Shown piece by piece: positions 7,441 through 15,701 of a stretch of DNA of 32,612 nt (position 1 is its first letter; the number at the start of each line of letters is the position of its first letter). The DNA is from Acidobacteriota bacterium. Its GTDB lineage: Bacteria > Acidobacteriota > Terriglobia > Bryobacterales > Bryobacteraceae. Made by a program: the position numbers and the translations under genes. The notes under the pieces are model-generated. The model was not told the DNA's origin. It saw nothing but the letters and a program-made list of their open reading frames with translations, and made no database searches. The DNA lies in assembly GCA_016178155.1 (NCBI GenBank), contig JACOTZ010000174.1:1-32612 (forward strand). Direction: 5' to 3'.

Positions 7441-7649
7441 GCTTCTTCCAAGGGCTGCTAGATAAGTTGCCGCCAGGTGAAGAGCCTTCCGCGTTCTCAA
7501 ATTCGCACGGAAGGCCTGTCAATAGGGGATTTGGCGATATAGCACCCTTTGGCCTGAACTGCCGATTACTGCCGGGTTGAGGCACGCCGTCGAGTGGCAA
7601 CTGCCGATTACTGCCGGGTTGAGGCACGCCGTCGAGTGGCAGGCTGGTG
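7441..7649. other. Intergenic region without a gene
   Basis: No convincing coding sequence, RNA gene or promoter was seen between the repeat remnant and the toxin pseudogene, apart from the 42-bp tandem repeat at 7557-7640. The ORFs that cross it have no recognisable motifs. Confidence 0.5.
7557..7640 (+). repeat. 42-bp perfect tandem duplication
   Basis: Two identical adjacent units, 7557-7598 and 7599-7640, each begin AACTGCCGATTACTGCCGGG and end GTCGAGTGGC. Only two units are present and no spacer separates them, so this is a simple tandem duplication and not a CRISPR array. Confidence 0.95.
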
Positions 7650-7981
7650 TCAGGAAAGGACCAAAAACGCTTTCACCTTGTCCGCGAGAAACTCGGTCAC
7701 CTCGGCAACCCGCCGGCGCAAGAGAGCCTCAAGCGCCCTGGTCGAGCAGTTGCCCAGCCCGATATAGATGACTTTGGGAGGATAGCCGGGAGAAAGCTCC
7801 TCTGCCGGAAGTCCGAGTCCTTCGTGACAATCACAAGCTCGTTGCGCCCTGCGTACCTCCAGACATCGGCGTCGGGGGACGCTTTCAGCCCTACGTCGCG
7901 GACATGCTGAGATTCGCCATAGCAGTCCGCAAGCGCCGCCGGGAGCGCCGGCGACAGGTTCTCGTCAAAAAGCAGCTTCAA
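7650..7981 (-). pseudogene. DUF5615 PIN-like toxin, frameshifted
   Basis: The N-terminal part reads LKLLFDENLSPALPAALAD, then HVRDVGLKASPDADVW, then VIVTKDSDFRQRSF, which is the DUF5615 PIN-like pattern with acidic residues at DEN and DSD. After about residue 70 the frame is lost. One base appears to be missing near 7785-7790, and a neighbouring frame continues with GYPPKVIYIGLGNCSTRALE and ends at a TGA at 7650-7652, as expected for an intact toxin. The start is TTG, overlapping the antitoxin stop by four bases (TTGA). The original role would be the ribonuclease-like toxin of a type II pair. Whether the frameshift is a mutation or a sequencing error cannot be told here. Confidence 0.8.
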
Positions 7982-8202
7982 GCGCGGATGGTGGCGAGTT
8001 TGCGCTCACGGTCGGCGGCGAACGCAAGACAAGCGCGGATGTCTTCGCGGGTGAGGTCAGGGAAGTCGTGAAGGATCTCGTCTTCAGTCATCCCTGAGGC
8101 GAGATAGTCGAGGACATCGTAGACCGTGATGCGAAGGCCACGAATACAGGGCTTCCCGCCCATCTTGCCCGGTTCGATCGTGAGGATCTTGCTGTAGTCC
8201 AT
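7978..8202 (-). CDS. DUF433 family antitoxin
   Basis: A 74-residue protein, MDYSKILTIEPGKMGGKPCI onward, with the DUF433 hallmarks GKPCIRGLRITVYDVLDYLA, GMTEDEILHDFPDLTREDI and a C-terminal ACLAFAADRE helix. The family carries a winged/helix-turn-helix fold and pairs with DUF5615 toxins, as it does here with a four-base overlap. The ATG at 8202 is chosen because family members begin a few residues before the conserved P-G-K-x-x-G-K-P motif; an upstream start at 8274 would add 24 unrelated residues. As the partner toxin is frameshifted, the pair may be inactive. Such antitoxins usually repress their own promoter. Confidence 0.88.
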   Translation of the reverse strand: MDYSKILTIEPGKMGGKPCIRGLRITVYDVLDYLASGMTEDEILHDFPDLTREDIRACLAFAADRERKLATIRA

Positions 8203-8310
8203 CGGCAGCCCCTCGGCGCCGATACCAGGATACCATTCGCTGGTTCCTACGCGGTTCCCTGAATCGACGAACATCGAGAAAGAGTTTGTCGATGTGCACG
8301 CGCTAACCGC
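8203..8310. other. Region upstream of the DUF433/DUF5615 pair
   Basis: This should hold the promoter of the minus-strand antitoxin-toxin pair. No clear -10/-35 pair or operator was picked out by eye. No gene is seen. Confidence 0.4.
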
Positions 8311-8442
8311 CTAACCCAAGTTCGTCCCCGACAGGATTTCGACCCGCTTGCTGACGCGCGCGGCTCAGTAAGTGCCGTCAAATCAGCGGAAGCGTTCTGA
8401 GCCACGACCGCCAGGGAGTGCTGGTGACGAACCTCGGCTAAG
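8311..8442 (+). mobile_element. 132-bp miniature repeat element, copy A
   Basis: This segment is nearly identical to the reverse complement of 26139-26270 over its whole length. The ends are imperfect inverted repeats: CTAACCCAAGTTCGTC on the left, and GACGAACCTCGGCTAAG on the right. The core contains CGCTTGCTGACGCGCGCGGC and GAGCCACGACCGCCAGGGAG. It has no coding capacity. ORFs through it translate as RSEPRPPG-type peptides, an artefact commonly seen in Solibacter-like genomes. It is most simply a non-autonomous miniature element or a REP-like repeat. Confidence 0.8.
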
Positions 8443-8532
8443 TGTTGTGGTTCGCGTGTGGGCTTCAGCAGGCCCAAGATTTGGTAACAGAAGAGCCTCG
8501 ATGCCAGCCGCCCCCAAAACGGTTAAGCACCC
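8443..8532. other. Spacer between repeat and his promoter
   Basis: No gene or recognisable motif. The segment separates the miniature element from the palindrome and promoter of the histidine operon. Confidence 0.4.
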
Positions 8533-8549
8533 GTTCGAGAGTCTCGAAC
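8533..8549 (+). promoter_or_regulatory. Palindrome upstream of the his promoter
   Basis: GTTCGAGA and TCTCGAAC form an exact 8-bp inverted repeat around a single G. The palindrome ends about 31 bases before the proposed -10 box, where a regulator or an upstream activation site could act. It may be an operator of the histidine operon. No regulator is identified, so this is only a candidate. Confidence 0.35.
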
Positions 8550-8577
8550 CCCCATACCCGTGGCCCGGCCATGCCTC

Positions 8578-8586
8578 TGCTATACT
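8578..8586 (+). promoter_or_regulatory. Extended -10 promoter of the his operon
   Basis: TGC-TATACT fits the extended -10 pattern TGnTATAnT. No good -35 hexamer is visible about 17 bases upstream, as expected for extended -10 promoters. Transcription would begin near 8592-8594, only a few bases before the leader-peptide ATG at 8596, making the leader mRNA almost leaderless. Confidence 0.55.
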
Positions 8587-8595
8587 GATCCTTTC

Positions 8596-8664
8596 ATGCT
8601 CGTGCACGCCCGCCATCACCATCATCACGGCCGGCATACTCTGCCGCGGCGGGCCGCGCTCTAG
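8596..8664 (+). CDS. hisL: Histidine-rich leader peptide of the his operon attenuator
   Basis: A 22-codon frame begins MLVHAR, then has five consecutive histidines, then GRHTLPRRAAL and a TAG stop. Seven of 22 residues are histidine (positions 4, 7-11 and 14), which is the hallmark of a his leader peptide. No ribosome binding site precedes the ATG. With the -10 box at 8581-8586, the transcript would start within a few bases of the ATG, so initiation is probably leaderless. Downstream lie a U-tailed terminator and a competing antiterminator, then hisI. When charged histidyl-tRNA is scarce, the ribosome should stall at 8614-8628. The gene is too short for standard ORF calling. Confidence 0.9.
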   Translation: MLVHARHHHHHGRHTLPRRAAL

Positions 8665-8698
8665 CCACCAGGAATCCAAATCGAGCCCAGCCCGCCGC
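8646..8698 (+). promoter_or_regulatory. Antiterminator pairing of the his attenuator
   Basis: GCGGCGGGC at 8646-8654 is exactly complementary to GCCCGCCGC at 8690-8698, which is the 5' arm of the terminator. The two structures exclude each other. A ribosome stalled on the histidine codons leaves 8646-8654 free, so the antiterminator forms. A ribosome that reaches the stop codon at 8662 covers it, so the terminator forms. This is the classical attenuation logic, read here directly from sequence. Confidence 0.75.
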
Positions 8699-8717
8699 AG
8701 TGGTGGCGGGCTTTTTT
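8689..8717 (+). terminator. Intrinsic terminator (attenuator) before hisI
   Basis: AGCCCGCC at 8689-8696 pairs with GGCGGGCT at 8705-8712, the stem can extend by two pairs inside, and the loop is about four bases. Six T residues follow at 8712-8717. It ends eight bases before the hisI start. Being placed between a histidine-rich leader peptide and the first his gene, it is an attenuator and not a simple operon end. Confidence 0.9.
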
Positions 8718-8725
8718 GTTGACCT

Positions 8726-9109
8726 ATGAAACTCGACTTCTCCAAACTCGACGGCCTCGTGCCCGCGGTGATTCAGGACCAGGCGTCCGGCCGTGTCCTC
8801 ATGGTCGGCTTCATGAACGAGGAAGCCTTCCGCCGCACGGTCCAGACCGGCTATGCCACCTTCTTCAGCCGCTCCCGCAACAAGCTCTGGATGAAGGGTG
8901 AATCCTCCGGCCACCGCCTGGCCGTCAAGGAGATCTCGACCGACTGCGACCGCGACTGCCTGCTGCTCAAAGTGGACGCGCTCGGCCCCGGAGTCTGCCA
9001 CGAGGGCTACCGGAGCTGCTTCTTCCGCTCGCTTCAGGACGGGGAATGGCTCGAATGCGACGAACGGGCCTTCGATCCGCAGGCGGTCTATGGAGGCTCG
9101 CCGCGATGA
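8726..9109 (+). CDS. hisI: Phosphoribosyl-AMP cyclohydrolase
   Basis: A 127-residue HisI that opens the ring of phosphoribosyl-AMP in the third step of histidine synthesis. Key features are FMNEEAF near 29-35, [16 protein letters not shown], the metal site DCDRDCL with Asp73, Cys74, Asp75 and Asp77, and the zinc cysteines Cys91 (GVCHEGY) and Cys98. The length is that of a stand-alone cyclohydrolase; no HisE pyrophosphohydrolase domain is fused, and no separate hisE is seen in the window. No strong ribosome binding site precedes the ATG, which lies eight bases after the attenuator T-run. The stop overlaps the hisG start by four bases. Confidence 0.95.
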   Translation: MKLDFSKLDGLVPAVIQDQASGRVLMVGFMNEEAFRRTVQTGYATFFSRSRNKLWMKGESSGHRLAVKEISTDCDRDCLLLKVDALGPGVCHEGYRSCFFRSLQDGEWLECDERAFDPQAVYGGSPR

Positions 9110-9975
9110 AGCTGAAGCTCGGCATTCCCAAGGGGAGCCTCGAGAACGCCACCATCGACTTGTTTCGCCGCGCGGGCTTTAACATCACCACCAGCACCCG
9201 CTCCTACTTTCCAGCCGTCGACGACCCCGAGATCGAGTGCATGCTCATCCGCGCGCAGGAGATGGCGCGCTACGTCGAGGACGGTATCCTCGACGCCGGC
9301 CTCACCGGCCGCGATTGGGTGGAGGAGAGCGCCGCGCAAGTGGTCACCGTCTGCGACCTTATCTACGCCAAGCAGAGCTTCGGCAAAGTGCGCTGGGTGC
9401 TCGCGGTCCCCGAGGCCTCGCCCTTTCAGTCAGTCAGGGATCTGCAAGGCAAGATCATCGCCACCGAACTTGTGGAGACCACCCGGCGCTATCTCGCGAG
9501 GCACGGCGTCGAGGCGAAGGTCGAGTTCAGTTGGGGCGCGACCGAAGTCAAGCCGCCGGTTCTCGCCGATGCCATCGTCGAGGTCACCGAGACCGGCTCG
9601 TCACTGCGTGCCAACAACCTGCGCATCCTGGAGACGGTGATCGAGTCCAACACCCAGCTCATCGCCAACCGCGATGCCTGGGCCGGCGAGTGGAAGCAAC
9701 GCAAGCTTGCCGACATCCGGATGCTGCTCGAGGGCGCCATCAACGCGCTCGGCAAGGTCGGCCTCATGCTCAACGTCGAGCGCGCCAACCTCGAGAAAGT
9801 CCTGAGCGTACTGCCCGCCCTCAAACGGCCGACCATCTCGAGCTTGAGCGAGGACGGCTGGCTTGCCGTCAACACGATCCTCGACGAGTCCACCGTGCGG
9901 CTCATCATCCCGCGGCTCAAGGAAGCGGGCGCGCAGGGCATCGTCGAGTACCCGCTGAACAAGATCGTGATGTGA
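9106..9975 (+). CDS. hisG: ATP phosphoribosyltransferase, long form
   Basis: A 289-residue HisG that condenses ATP with PRPP, the first and feedback-controlled step. The start [18 protein letters not shown] is typical. The PRPP loop is [19 protein letters not shown] at about 155-175. A C-terminal ACT-like domain at about 215-289 ([20 protein letters not shown], then [15 protein letters not shown]) marks the long HisG type, which binds histidine directly and needs no HisZ partner. The ATG at 9106 overlaps the hisI stop; a further-upstream ATG at 9046 lies inside hisI and is rejected. Confidence 0.96.
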   Translation: MKLKLGIPKGSLENATIDLFRRAGFNITTSTRSYFPAVDDPEIECMLIRAQEMARYVEDGILDAGLTGRDWVEESAAQVVTVCDLIYAKQSFGKVRWVLAVPEASPFQSVRDLQGKIIATELVETTRRYLARHGVEAKVEFSWGATEVKPPVLADAIVEVTETGSSLRANNLRILETVIESNTQLIANRDAWAGEWKQRKLADIRMLLEGAINALGKVGLMLNVERANLEKVLSVLPALKRPTISSLSEDGWLAVNTILDESTVRLIIPRLKEAGAQGIVEYPLNKIVM

Positions 9976-9979
9976 CCTT

Positions 9980-11224
9980 ATGATCCGCATCCTCGATTCC
10001 AGCCGGGTAGGACGGATTCTCTCGCGCAAGGCGGCGCGCTTCGAGGAGGCCGAGAAGACGGTCCGCCCGATTCTCAAAGCCGTGCGCAAGCGGGGCGATC
10101 AGGCTCTGCTCGAATACGCGCGCCGCTTCGACGGCCTCGACCGCCGCTCCGTCGCTCTTGCTCCCGAGGACTTGCGGGATGCCGGAAAACACGTGTCACC
10201 GGCTTTCCGGCAGGCGGTGCGGGTCGCATCGGAAAACATCCGCGCCTATGCAAAGCTCCAGTTGCCTTTACCCCGCTCGGTCACTCCGGCGCCGGGACTG
10301 AAGCTCGGGCAAATCGTGCGGCCGCTCGATACGGTGGCAGCCTATATTCCCTCCGGCCGGTACCCGCTGCCGTCGACGCTTATGATGACCGTGATCCCGG
10401 CCCAGGTCGCGGGCGTGCCCAACATCTGCGTCGCGACGCCTCGCCCAGCAGGCGAGATCCTCGGCGCGGCGGCGCTGCTCCGCGTCGGGCGCGTGTTTCT
10501 CATGGGCGGCGCTCACGCGATCGCCGCCTTCGCCTATGGCACCAGGACGGTTCCGCGCGCCGATCGCATCGTGGGGCCGGGCAATATCTACGTCGCGGCC
10601 GCCAAGAAGCTGCTCGCGGGCGAGGTCGGCATCGACTTTGTCGCGGGCCCGACCGAGATCCTGATCATCGCGGCCGACGGCAGTCCCGCCTGGATCGCAG
10701 CCGACATGCTCGCCCAGGCCGAGCACGACGTGGACGCCTCCGCCATTCTGCTCACCACCTCGAAGCGGCTCGCCGCCGCGGTCGCCCGCGAGATCGAGCG
10801 GCAGATCGCGACACTCCCCACGGCGCCGGTCGCGCGTACCTCCATCGATCGGAACAGCGCGATCGTGCTCGTGCGATCCCTCGAGGAGGCGGTCGAGATC
10901 AGCAACCGCTTCGCGCCCGAGCACCTCAGCATCCCCGAGCCGCGCCTGCTCGCGGGCGTGCGCCACGCCGGCAGCGTCTTTGTAGGTCCGGCCAGCCCCG
11001 AAGCCGCGGGCGATTATGCCTCCGGCCCCAATCACGTCCTGCCGACGAGCGGAGCGGCCCGCGTCCGCGGCGGCCTCTCGGCGGCCGACTTCGTCAAGGT
11101 CATCTCCACCCAGCAGCTCAGCCCCGCCGCCCTGAGCGCCCTCGCGCCCGCCATCACCACTCTGGCGCGCGCCGAGGGTCTCGAAGCCCACGCCCGGTCC
11201 GTCGAGGTGCGGCTCCGTGCGTAA
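9980..11224 (+). CDS. hisD: Histidinol dehydrogenase
   Basis: A 414-residue HisD that oxidises L-histidinol to histidine using two NAD molecules, the last steps of the pathway. Diagnostic stretches are YIPSGRYPLPSTLMM, GPGNIYVAAAKKLL, GPTEILIIAD, the zinc/catalytic region LAQAEHDVDASA, NRFAPEHLSI, and GDYASGPNHVLPTSGAAR. The length is normal for the family. The start lies four bases after the hisG stop, and the end overlaps hisC by eight bases. Confidence 0.97.
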   Translation: MIRILDSSRVGRILSRKAARFEEAEKTVRPILKAVRKRGDQALLEYARRFDGLDRRSVALAPEDLRDAGKHVSPAFRQAVRVASENIRAYAKLQLPLPRSVTPAPGLKLGQIVRPLDTVAAYIPSGRYPLPSTLMMTVIPAQVAGVPNICVATPRPAGEILGAAALLRVGRVFLMGGAHAIAAFAYGTRTVPRADRIVGPGNIYVAAAKKLLAGEVGIDFVAGPTEILIIAADGSPAWIAADMLAQAEHDVDASAILLTTSKRLAAAVAREIERQIATLPTAPVARTSIDRNSAIVLVRSLEEAVEISNRFAPEHLSIPEPRLLAGVRHAGSVFVGPASPEAAGDYASGPNHVLPTSGAARVRGGLSAADFVKVISTQQLSPAALSALAPAITTLARAEGLEAHARSVEVRLRA

Positions 11225-12278
11225 ACGCGTTCCCCAGCCGCGCGAGGCCGTCCTCAGGATGCGGCCTTACTCGCCGCCCACCGAGGGCCGCGCCGACAAG
11301 CTGCGCCTCGACTTCAACGAGAACACCGTCGGTTGTTCGCCGCGTGTCATCGAGTTCCTGCAGCAGCGCCTCGACGCAAACCGCCTGGCTACCTACCCCG
11401 AGTATTCGGAAGCCAAGCAGGAGCTCGCGGCATTCTTCGGCGTCGAGCACGATGAGATGCTGCTCACCAACGGCACCGACGAAGCCATACAAGTTCTGAT
11501 CAACACCTATGTCGACGACGGCGATGACGTGATCATCCTGCGGCCGTCCTACGCCATGTATCGTTTCTACGCGGAGGTCGCGGGCGCCGCGATTCGCGAG
11601 ATCGATTACCGCAGCGAGCGGCTCGCCTTTCCGCTTGACGAGTTGCTGCTCGCGCTCCGGCCCAATACACGCGCCATCCTGATCTCGAATCCGAACAACC
11701 CCACCGGCACCGCGGTCTCGATCGAGGGCATCGAGCGCATCCTCCGGCGCGCGCCGAACGCCGCCGTCATGGTTGATGAGGCGTATTACGAGTTCTGCGG
11801 CATCACCGCGATCCGCCATCTCGGGCAGTACCCGAACCTGTTCGTCAGCCGCACCTTCTCGAAGCTCTACGGCATGGCCGGCATGCGGCTCGGCTGCCTG
11901 TTTTCGCAGGCTGAGAACCTGGCCAGCGTGCACAAGGCCCAGTCGCCTTACAGTGTCAACATTCTCGCGGCCATGGCCGCCCGCGCCGCGGTGCGGGACA
12001 CGGCGTATATCAGCCGCTACGTGACCGAAGTGCTGGCCGCCCGAGAGCTGGCCTACGTGAGCCTCGAGAAGCTCGGCATCCCCTATTACAGGAGCCAGGG
12101 CAATTTTGTGCTCCTGCGCATCGGCGAGCGCGCCCTCGAGGTGCGCGACCGGCTGCGCGAAGCCGGCGTGCTCGTGCGCGAGCGCACCTACGAGCTCCCC
12201 GGCTGCGTCCGCGTGACGGTCGGCACGCGCGACCAGATGCGCCGCTTTCTCGCCGAGCTGGAAAGGATCTGGAAATGA
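11217..12278 (+). CDS. hisC: Histidinol-phosphate aminotransferase
   Basis: A 353-residue class I/II PLP aminotransferase that converts imidazole-acetol phosphate to histidinol phosphate. The N-terminal LDFNENTVG, the SNPNNPTGT motif at 158-165, Asp187 and Tyr190 (MVDEAYYEF), and the PLP lysine Lys216 in SRTFSKLYGMAGMRLG are all present. The start is GTG at 11217, inside the end of hisD. The position in the his operon separates it from other aminotransferases of the fold. Confidence 0.95.
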   Translation: MRKRVPQPREAVLRMRPYSPPTEGRADKLRLDFNENTVGCSPRVIEFLQQRLDANRLATYPEYSEAKQELAAFFGVEHDEMLLTNGTDEAIQVLINTYVDDGDDVIILRPSYAMYRFYAEVAGAAIREIDYRSERLAFPLDELLLALRPNTRAILISNPNNPTGTAVSIEGIERILRRAPNAAVMVDEAYYEFCGITAIRHLGQYPNLFVSRTFSKLYGMAGMRLGCLFSQAENLASVHKAQSPYSVNILAAMAARAAVRDTAYISRYVTEVLAARELAYVSLEKLGIPYYRSQGNFVLLRIGERALEVRDRLREAGVLVRERTYELPGCVRVTVGTRDQMRRFLAELERIWK

Positions 12279-13000
12279 AACCGAACGGACTGGCGCAACC
12301 GGTGCAGCCCGCGGTCAAAATCGTCGCAAACAAGGGTGTGCTCGTGTTCGACATGGACGGCGTCCTGGTTGACGTCACCGAGTCCTACCGCGAGACCATC
12401 CGCAGGACGGTCGCGCACTTCACCGGCAAAGAGATCACCCGCGAGCTGATCCAGGATTACAAGAACGCCGGCGGCTGGAACAACGATTGGGCGCTCTCCC
12501 GGAAGATCATCCTGGACCTGGGCATCGAGGTGGAGTACCAGATCGTGGTCGATCACTTCCAGTCGATTTTTTTCGGCAACGGCAGCGACGGCATGATCCT
12601 GCGCGAGAAGTGGATCGCGAACGGCGGACTGATCGAGCGCCTCCAGGAGCAATACCGGCTTGCCATTTTCACGGGCCGCACGCTGGCTGAAGCCGAGGTC
12701 ACGCTGCACCGCTTTGCCCGCGACCTGCGCTTCGATATGGTGGTTGCCGATGACCCGGTGCGCCCGCCAAAACCGGCGCCCGACGGGTTGCTCGAGATCG
12801 CCCGGCGCTTTCCAGCCGAGCCGATGTGGTACGTCGGCGATACCGTCGATGATGCGCGCAGCGCGCGTGCTGCCGGCGTGTCCTTCATCGGCGTCGCCCA
12901 TGCCGCGAATCCGCGGCGCGATGAGCTGGTGGCGCTGCTCCGGGCCGAGGGCGCAATCGCCGTGCTCGAGAACGTCAACGAGGTGGAGAGCTGTTTGTGA
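12275..13000 (+). CDS. HAD-family phosphatase, candidate histidinol-phosphatase
   Basis: A 241-residue HAD hydrolase. Motif I is [10 protein letters not shown] (nucleophile Asp26, acid/base Asp28), motif II is FTGR near 130, motif III includes RPPKPAPDG, and motif IV is [17 protein letters not shown] helical cap lies between residues 40 and 115. It sits between hisC and hisB with four-base overlaps on both sides. Histidinol-phosphate phosphatase activity is otherwise missing, because HisB here is only the dehydratase. The most likely role is therefore removal of phosphate from histidinol phosphate. Similar HAD-IA proteins are known from other his operons, but substrate identity is inferred, so no gene symbol is given. 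Confidence 0.8.
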   Translation: MKPNGLAQPVQPAVKIVANKGVLVFDMDGVLVDVTESYRETIRRTVAHFTGKEITRELIQDYKNAGGWNNDWALSRKIILDLGIEVEYQIVVDHFQSIFFGNGSDGMILREKWIANGGLIERLQEQYRLAIFTGRTLAEAEVTLHRFARDLRFDMVVADDPVRPPKPAPDGLLEIARRFPAEPMWYVGDTVDDARSARAAGVSFIGVAHAANPRRDELVALLRAEGAIAVLENVNEVESCL

Positions 13001-13584
13001 GAACCGCCGAAATCGAGCGCAAAACCAGGGAGACGCAGATTCGCGCCCGGCTCGCGCTCGATGGCGCCGGCGCGTACGAGATCTCGACCGGTGTCCGCTT
13101 CCTCGACCACATGCTCGAGCTGTTCGCGAAGCACGGCGCTTTCGACCTGGCCCTGCACGCCCGTGGGGACCTCGATGTCGACCAGCATCACACCGTCGAG
13201 GACACGGGCATCGTGCTCGGCCAGCTTTTCTCCAGGGCGCTCGGCGATCGCCGCGGCATCAACCGTGCCGGCTATTTCGTGTTGCCCATGGATGAAACCC
13301 TGGCGGTGGTCGCGGTCGACCTGGGCGGGCGCTCCGCGCTGGTCTACAAGGACCTCGTGAAAGTGCGGCTGGTCGGGGATCTTCAGGCCGAGCTCGTGGA
13401 GGACTTCTTCGGCGGGTTCGTGCAGCACGCGGGCGCCAATCTCCATGCGAAAGTGCTGTACGGGCGCTCGAGCCATCACAAAATCGAGGCGATCTTCAAG
13501 TGCTTCGCGCGGGCGATGCGCTATGCCTGCTCAACCGACGAACGGCTCAAAGACCAGCTTCCTTCCACGAAGGGGCTGTTATGA
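12997..13584 (+). CDS. hisB: Imidazoleglycerol-phosphate dehydratase
   Basis: A 195-residue single-function HisB that removes water from imidazole-glycerol phosphate. The two metal-binding repeats are visible: [13 protein letters not shown] with [13 protein letters not shown] near 45-75, and [12 protein letters not shown] with [18 protein letters not shown] near 145-180. The GTG start at 12997 overlaps the stop of the HAD gene (GTGA), and the end overlaps hisH (ATGA). No phosphatase domain is fused at the N-terminus. Confidence 0.97.
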   Translation: MRTAEIERKTRETQIRARLALDGAGAYEISTGVRFLDHMLELFAKHGAFDLALHARGDLDVDQHHTVEDTGIVLGQLFSRALGDRRGINRAGYFVLPMDETLAVVAVDLGGRSALVYKDLVKVRLVGDLQAELVEDFFGGFVQHAGANLHAKVLYGRSSHHKIEAIFKCFARAMRYACSTDERLKDQLPSTKGLL

Positions 13585-14168
13585 TCGCCATCCTCGATTA
13601 CGGCGCCGGCAACCTGCGGAGCGTTCAGAACACGCTCGACGAGCTGGGTGCGGCCTACACTGTTACCAACCGGCCGGGCGCACTCGCGCGCGCCGAAAAG
13701 GTGATCCTGCCCGGCGTCGGCCATTTCGGGCAAATGATGCGGGCGCTCGACAAGCTTGGGCTGCGCGAGCCGGTGCGCGCGGCCGTGACCGGCGGCTCGC
13801 CGTTCCTCGGCATCTGCCTGGGCTTGCAGGCGCTGTTCGAAACCAGTGCCGAGGATGCCGAAGTCTCCGGGCTCGGCGTGTTCCCGGGCCGTGTGGAGCG
13901 GTTCCCGCAGGGCGCGCGCGTCCCCCAGATGGGTTGGAATCAGCTCGAGCCGCTGCGTCCCGCGCGCCTGCTCGACACGCGGCCGTACGTCTACTTCGCG
14001 CACAGTTACTATTGCCCGGTGATCCCCGCGACCGCCGCCACCTGCAGCTACGCCGATGTCACTTACACGGCGGTCCTCGAGTGCGGCAACACCTTCGGCG
14101 TGCAGTTCCACCCCGAAAAATCGGGCGCCGCCGGTTTGAAGATTGTAAAGAGATTCATCGAGCTGTAG
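13581..14168 (+). CDS. hisH: Imidazole glycerol phosphate synthase, glutaminase subunit
   Basis: A 195-residue class I glutamine amidotransferase that supplies ammonia to HisF. The catalytic triad is Cys79 ([11 protein letters not shown]), His177 and Glu179 (QFHPEKSG). The start [15 protein letters not shown] at 13581 is the family start and overlaps the hisB stop; an upstream ATG at 13500 lies within hisB. The stop is two bases before hisF. Confidence 0.97.
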   Translation: MIAILDYGAGNLRSVQNTLDELGAAYTVTNRPGALARAEKVILPGVGHFGQMMRALDKLGLREPVRAAVTGGSPFLGICLGLQALFETSAEDAEVSGLGVFPGRVERFPQGARVPQMGWNQLEPLRPARLLDTRPYVYFAHSYYCPVIPATAATCSYADVTYTAVLECGNTFGVQFHPEKSGAAGLKIVKRFIEL

Positions 14169-14170
14169 TC

Positions 14171-14938
14171 ATGCTCGCCAAGCGCATCATTCCCTGTCTC
14201 GACGTCACCGCCGGCCGCGTCGTCAAAGGTGTCAATTTCGTCAACCTGCGCGATGCCGGAGATCCCGTCGAGCTCGCCGATCGCTACAACCAGCAGGGCG
14301 CCGACGAGCTGGTCTTCCTCGACATCACCGCCTCCAGCGACGCCCGCGACATTATGGCCGACGTGGTTGCCCGCACGGCCCGCAAGGTCTTTATCCCCCT
14401 GACCGTGGGCGGCGGGATCCGCTCGGTCGCCGACGCCCGCCGCATCCTCATGTCCGGCGCCGACAAGGTGAGCGTCAACACCGCGGCCGTGCGCCGGCCG
14501 GAGCTGCTCACCGAGTTGAGCAATGAGTTCGGTGCGCAAGCGGTCGTGCTCGCGATCGACGCCCGGCGGCGCAGCCCGTGCGCCTGGAACGTCTACACGC
14601 GCGGCGGCCGCGACAACGAAGGCATCGACGCCCTCGAGTGGGCCATGCGCGGCGAGCAGCTCGGCGCCGGCGAGATCCTGCTGACCTCCATGGACACCGA
14701 CGGCGTTCAGACCGGCTTCGACTGCGATCTCACGAGGACAGTGTCTCGCGCCGTGCGCATCCCGGTGATCGCGTCGGGCGGGGCGGGGAAGCCCGAGGAC
14801 TTCCTCCAGGTCCTCACCCAGGGTGAGGCCGACGCCGCGCTCGCCGCATCCATTTTCCACTACGGGACCTACACGGTGGGCGAGCTGAAAAGCTATCTCG
14901 CCGCGGGAGGCATTCCCGTGCGCACTGTCGAGCCGTGA
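14171..14938 (+). CDS. hisF: Imidazole glycerol phosphate synthase, cyclase subunit
   Basis: A 255-residue beta/alpha barrel that forms imidazole glycerol phosphate and AICAR. It starts [12 protein letters not shown], with catalytic Asp11, and the second catalytic Asp130 is in VVLAIDARR. Phosphate-binding loops are [13 protein letters not shown] and the C-terminal [13 protein letters not shown]. Length and motifs are standard. It follows hisH after two bases and overlaps hisA by four. Confidence 0.97.
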   Translation: MLAKRIIPCLDVTAGRVVKGVNFVNLRDAGDPVELADRYNQQGADELVFLDITASSDARDIMADVVARTARKVFIPLTVGGGIRSVADARRILMSGADKVSVNTAAVRRPELLTELSNEFGAQAVVLAIDARRRSPCAWNVYTRGGRDNEGIDALEWAMRGEQLGAGEILLTSMDTDGVQTGFDCDLTRTVSRAVRIPVIASGGAGKPEDFLQVLTQGEADAALAASIFHYGTYTVGELKSYLAAGGIPVRTVEP

Positions 14939-15645
14939 TCATTCCCTGTATCGACCTCATGGACGGCAAGGTCGTCCAGCTTGTGCAGGGCCGCGACAAA
15001 GCGCTCGAAGGCGGTACGCCCGAGGAGATGCTTGCGCGCTTCGCCGCTTTTCCCGTGATCCAGGTGATCGATCTCGACGCTGCCCTCGGCCGGGGCTCAA
15101 ACGATGCGCTGGTCGAGTTTCTGTGCGCGCGCTCGACTGCGCGCGTTGGAGGCGGCGTGCGCACCAGCGGCCGCGCCCGCCGTCTGCTCGACCAGGGAGC
15201 CGACAAGGTGATCGTTGGAACCGCGGCATTCCGGGCCGATGGGATAAACCGCGATTTTCTCGCGGAGCTTTCGGGCGCCGTCGATCCCGGGCGCATTCTG
15301 ATCGCACTCGATTCGAAGGACGGCCGCATCGTCGTCAAAGGCTGGCGTCAGGCCGTCGACCTCACGGCCGAACAGGTGATCCGCCAGCTCGAGCCTTACT
15401 GTGGCGGCTTTCTCTGCACCTATGTCGACAAAGAGGGCATGATGCAGGGCACCGATCTCGATTGGTTCCGCCGTCTGCGCGCCGCCACTGCGCACGAGAT
15501 CACCGCGGCCGGCGGCATCACGACGCTGGCCGAGATCGGTGCGCTCGCGGAGATGAACATTCATGCCGCCCTCGGTATGGCCATCTACACCGGCCGTCTC
15601 GATCTCGCCGAGCTGGCGCGCATCAACAGCAGCGCTAACCGCTAG
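14935..15645 (+). CDS. hisA: ProFAR isomerase
   Basis: A 236-residue barrel, the isomerase of the fourth step, related to HisF. It starts [19 protein letters not shown] with Asp7, and Asp126 in [10 protein letters not shown] is the likely second catalytic acid. Phosphate loops are [15 protein letters not shown] and [14 protein letters not shown]. The GTG start overlaps the hisF stop. This is the last gene of the his operon; no clear terminator follows, and the next gene begins 56 bases later with its own ribosome binding site. Confidence 0.95.
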   Translation: MIIPCIDLMDGKVVQLVQGRDKALEGGTPEEMLARFAAFPVIQVIDLDAALGRGSNDALVEFLCARSTARVGGGVRTSGRARRLLDQGADKVIVGTAAFRADGINRDFLAELSGAVDPGRILIALDSKDGRIVVKGWRQAVDLTAEQVIRQLEPYCGGFLCTYVDKEGMMQGTDLDWFRRLRAATAHEITAAGGITTLAEIGALAEMNIHAALGMAIYTGRLDLAELARINSSANR

Positions 15646-15701
15646 AGTCCTGTTCCCACTTCTGCGTCTGCACACTCAATTTGAGCAGCGGAGGTGGTTC
15701 C

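Noticed and set aside
7557-7640. Possible CRISPR array
   Set aside because: Only two adjacent 42-bp units without spacers and no cas genes; it is a tandem duplication.
8372-8722. Frame with RSEPRPPGS-type peptide, and its counterpart at 26009-26209
   Set aside because: Both are translations of the 132-bp repeat element, and the first also overlaps the his leader and attenuator.
8726-9109. HisI as a bifunctional HisIE protein
   Set aside because: The protein ends at 127 residues, the length of the cyclohydrolase domain alone; no MazG-like HisE domain follows.
10268-11191. Long minus-strand frame opposite hisD
   Set aside because: Shadow of a certain gene; low-complexity Gly/Arg/Asp composition.
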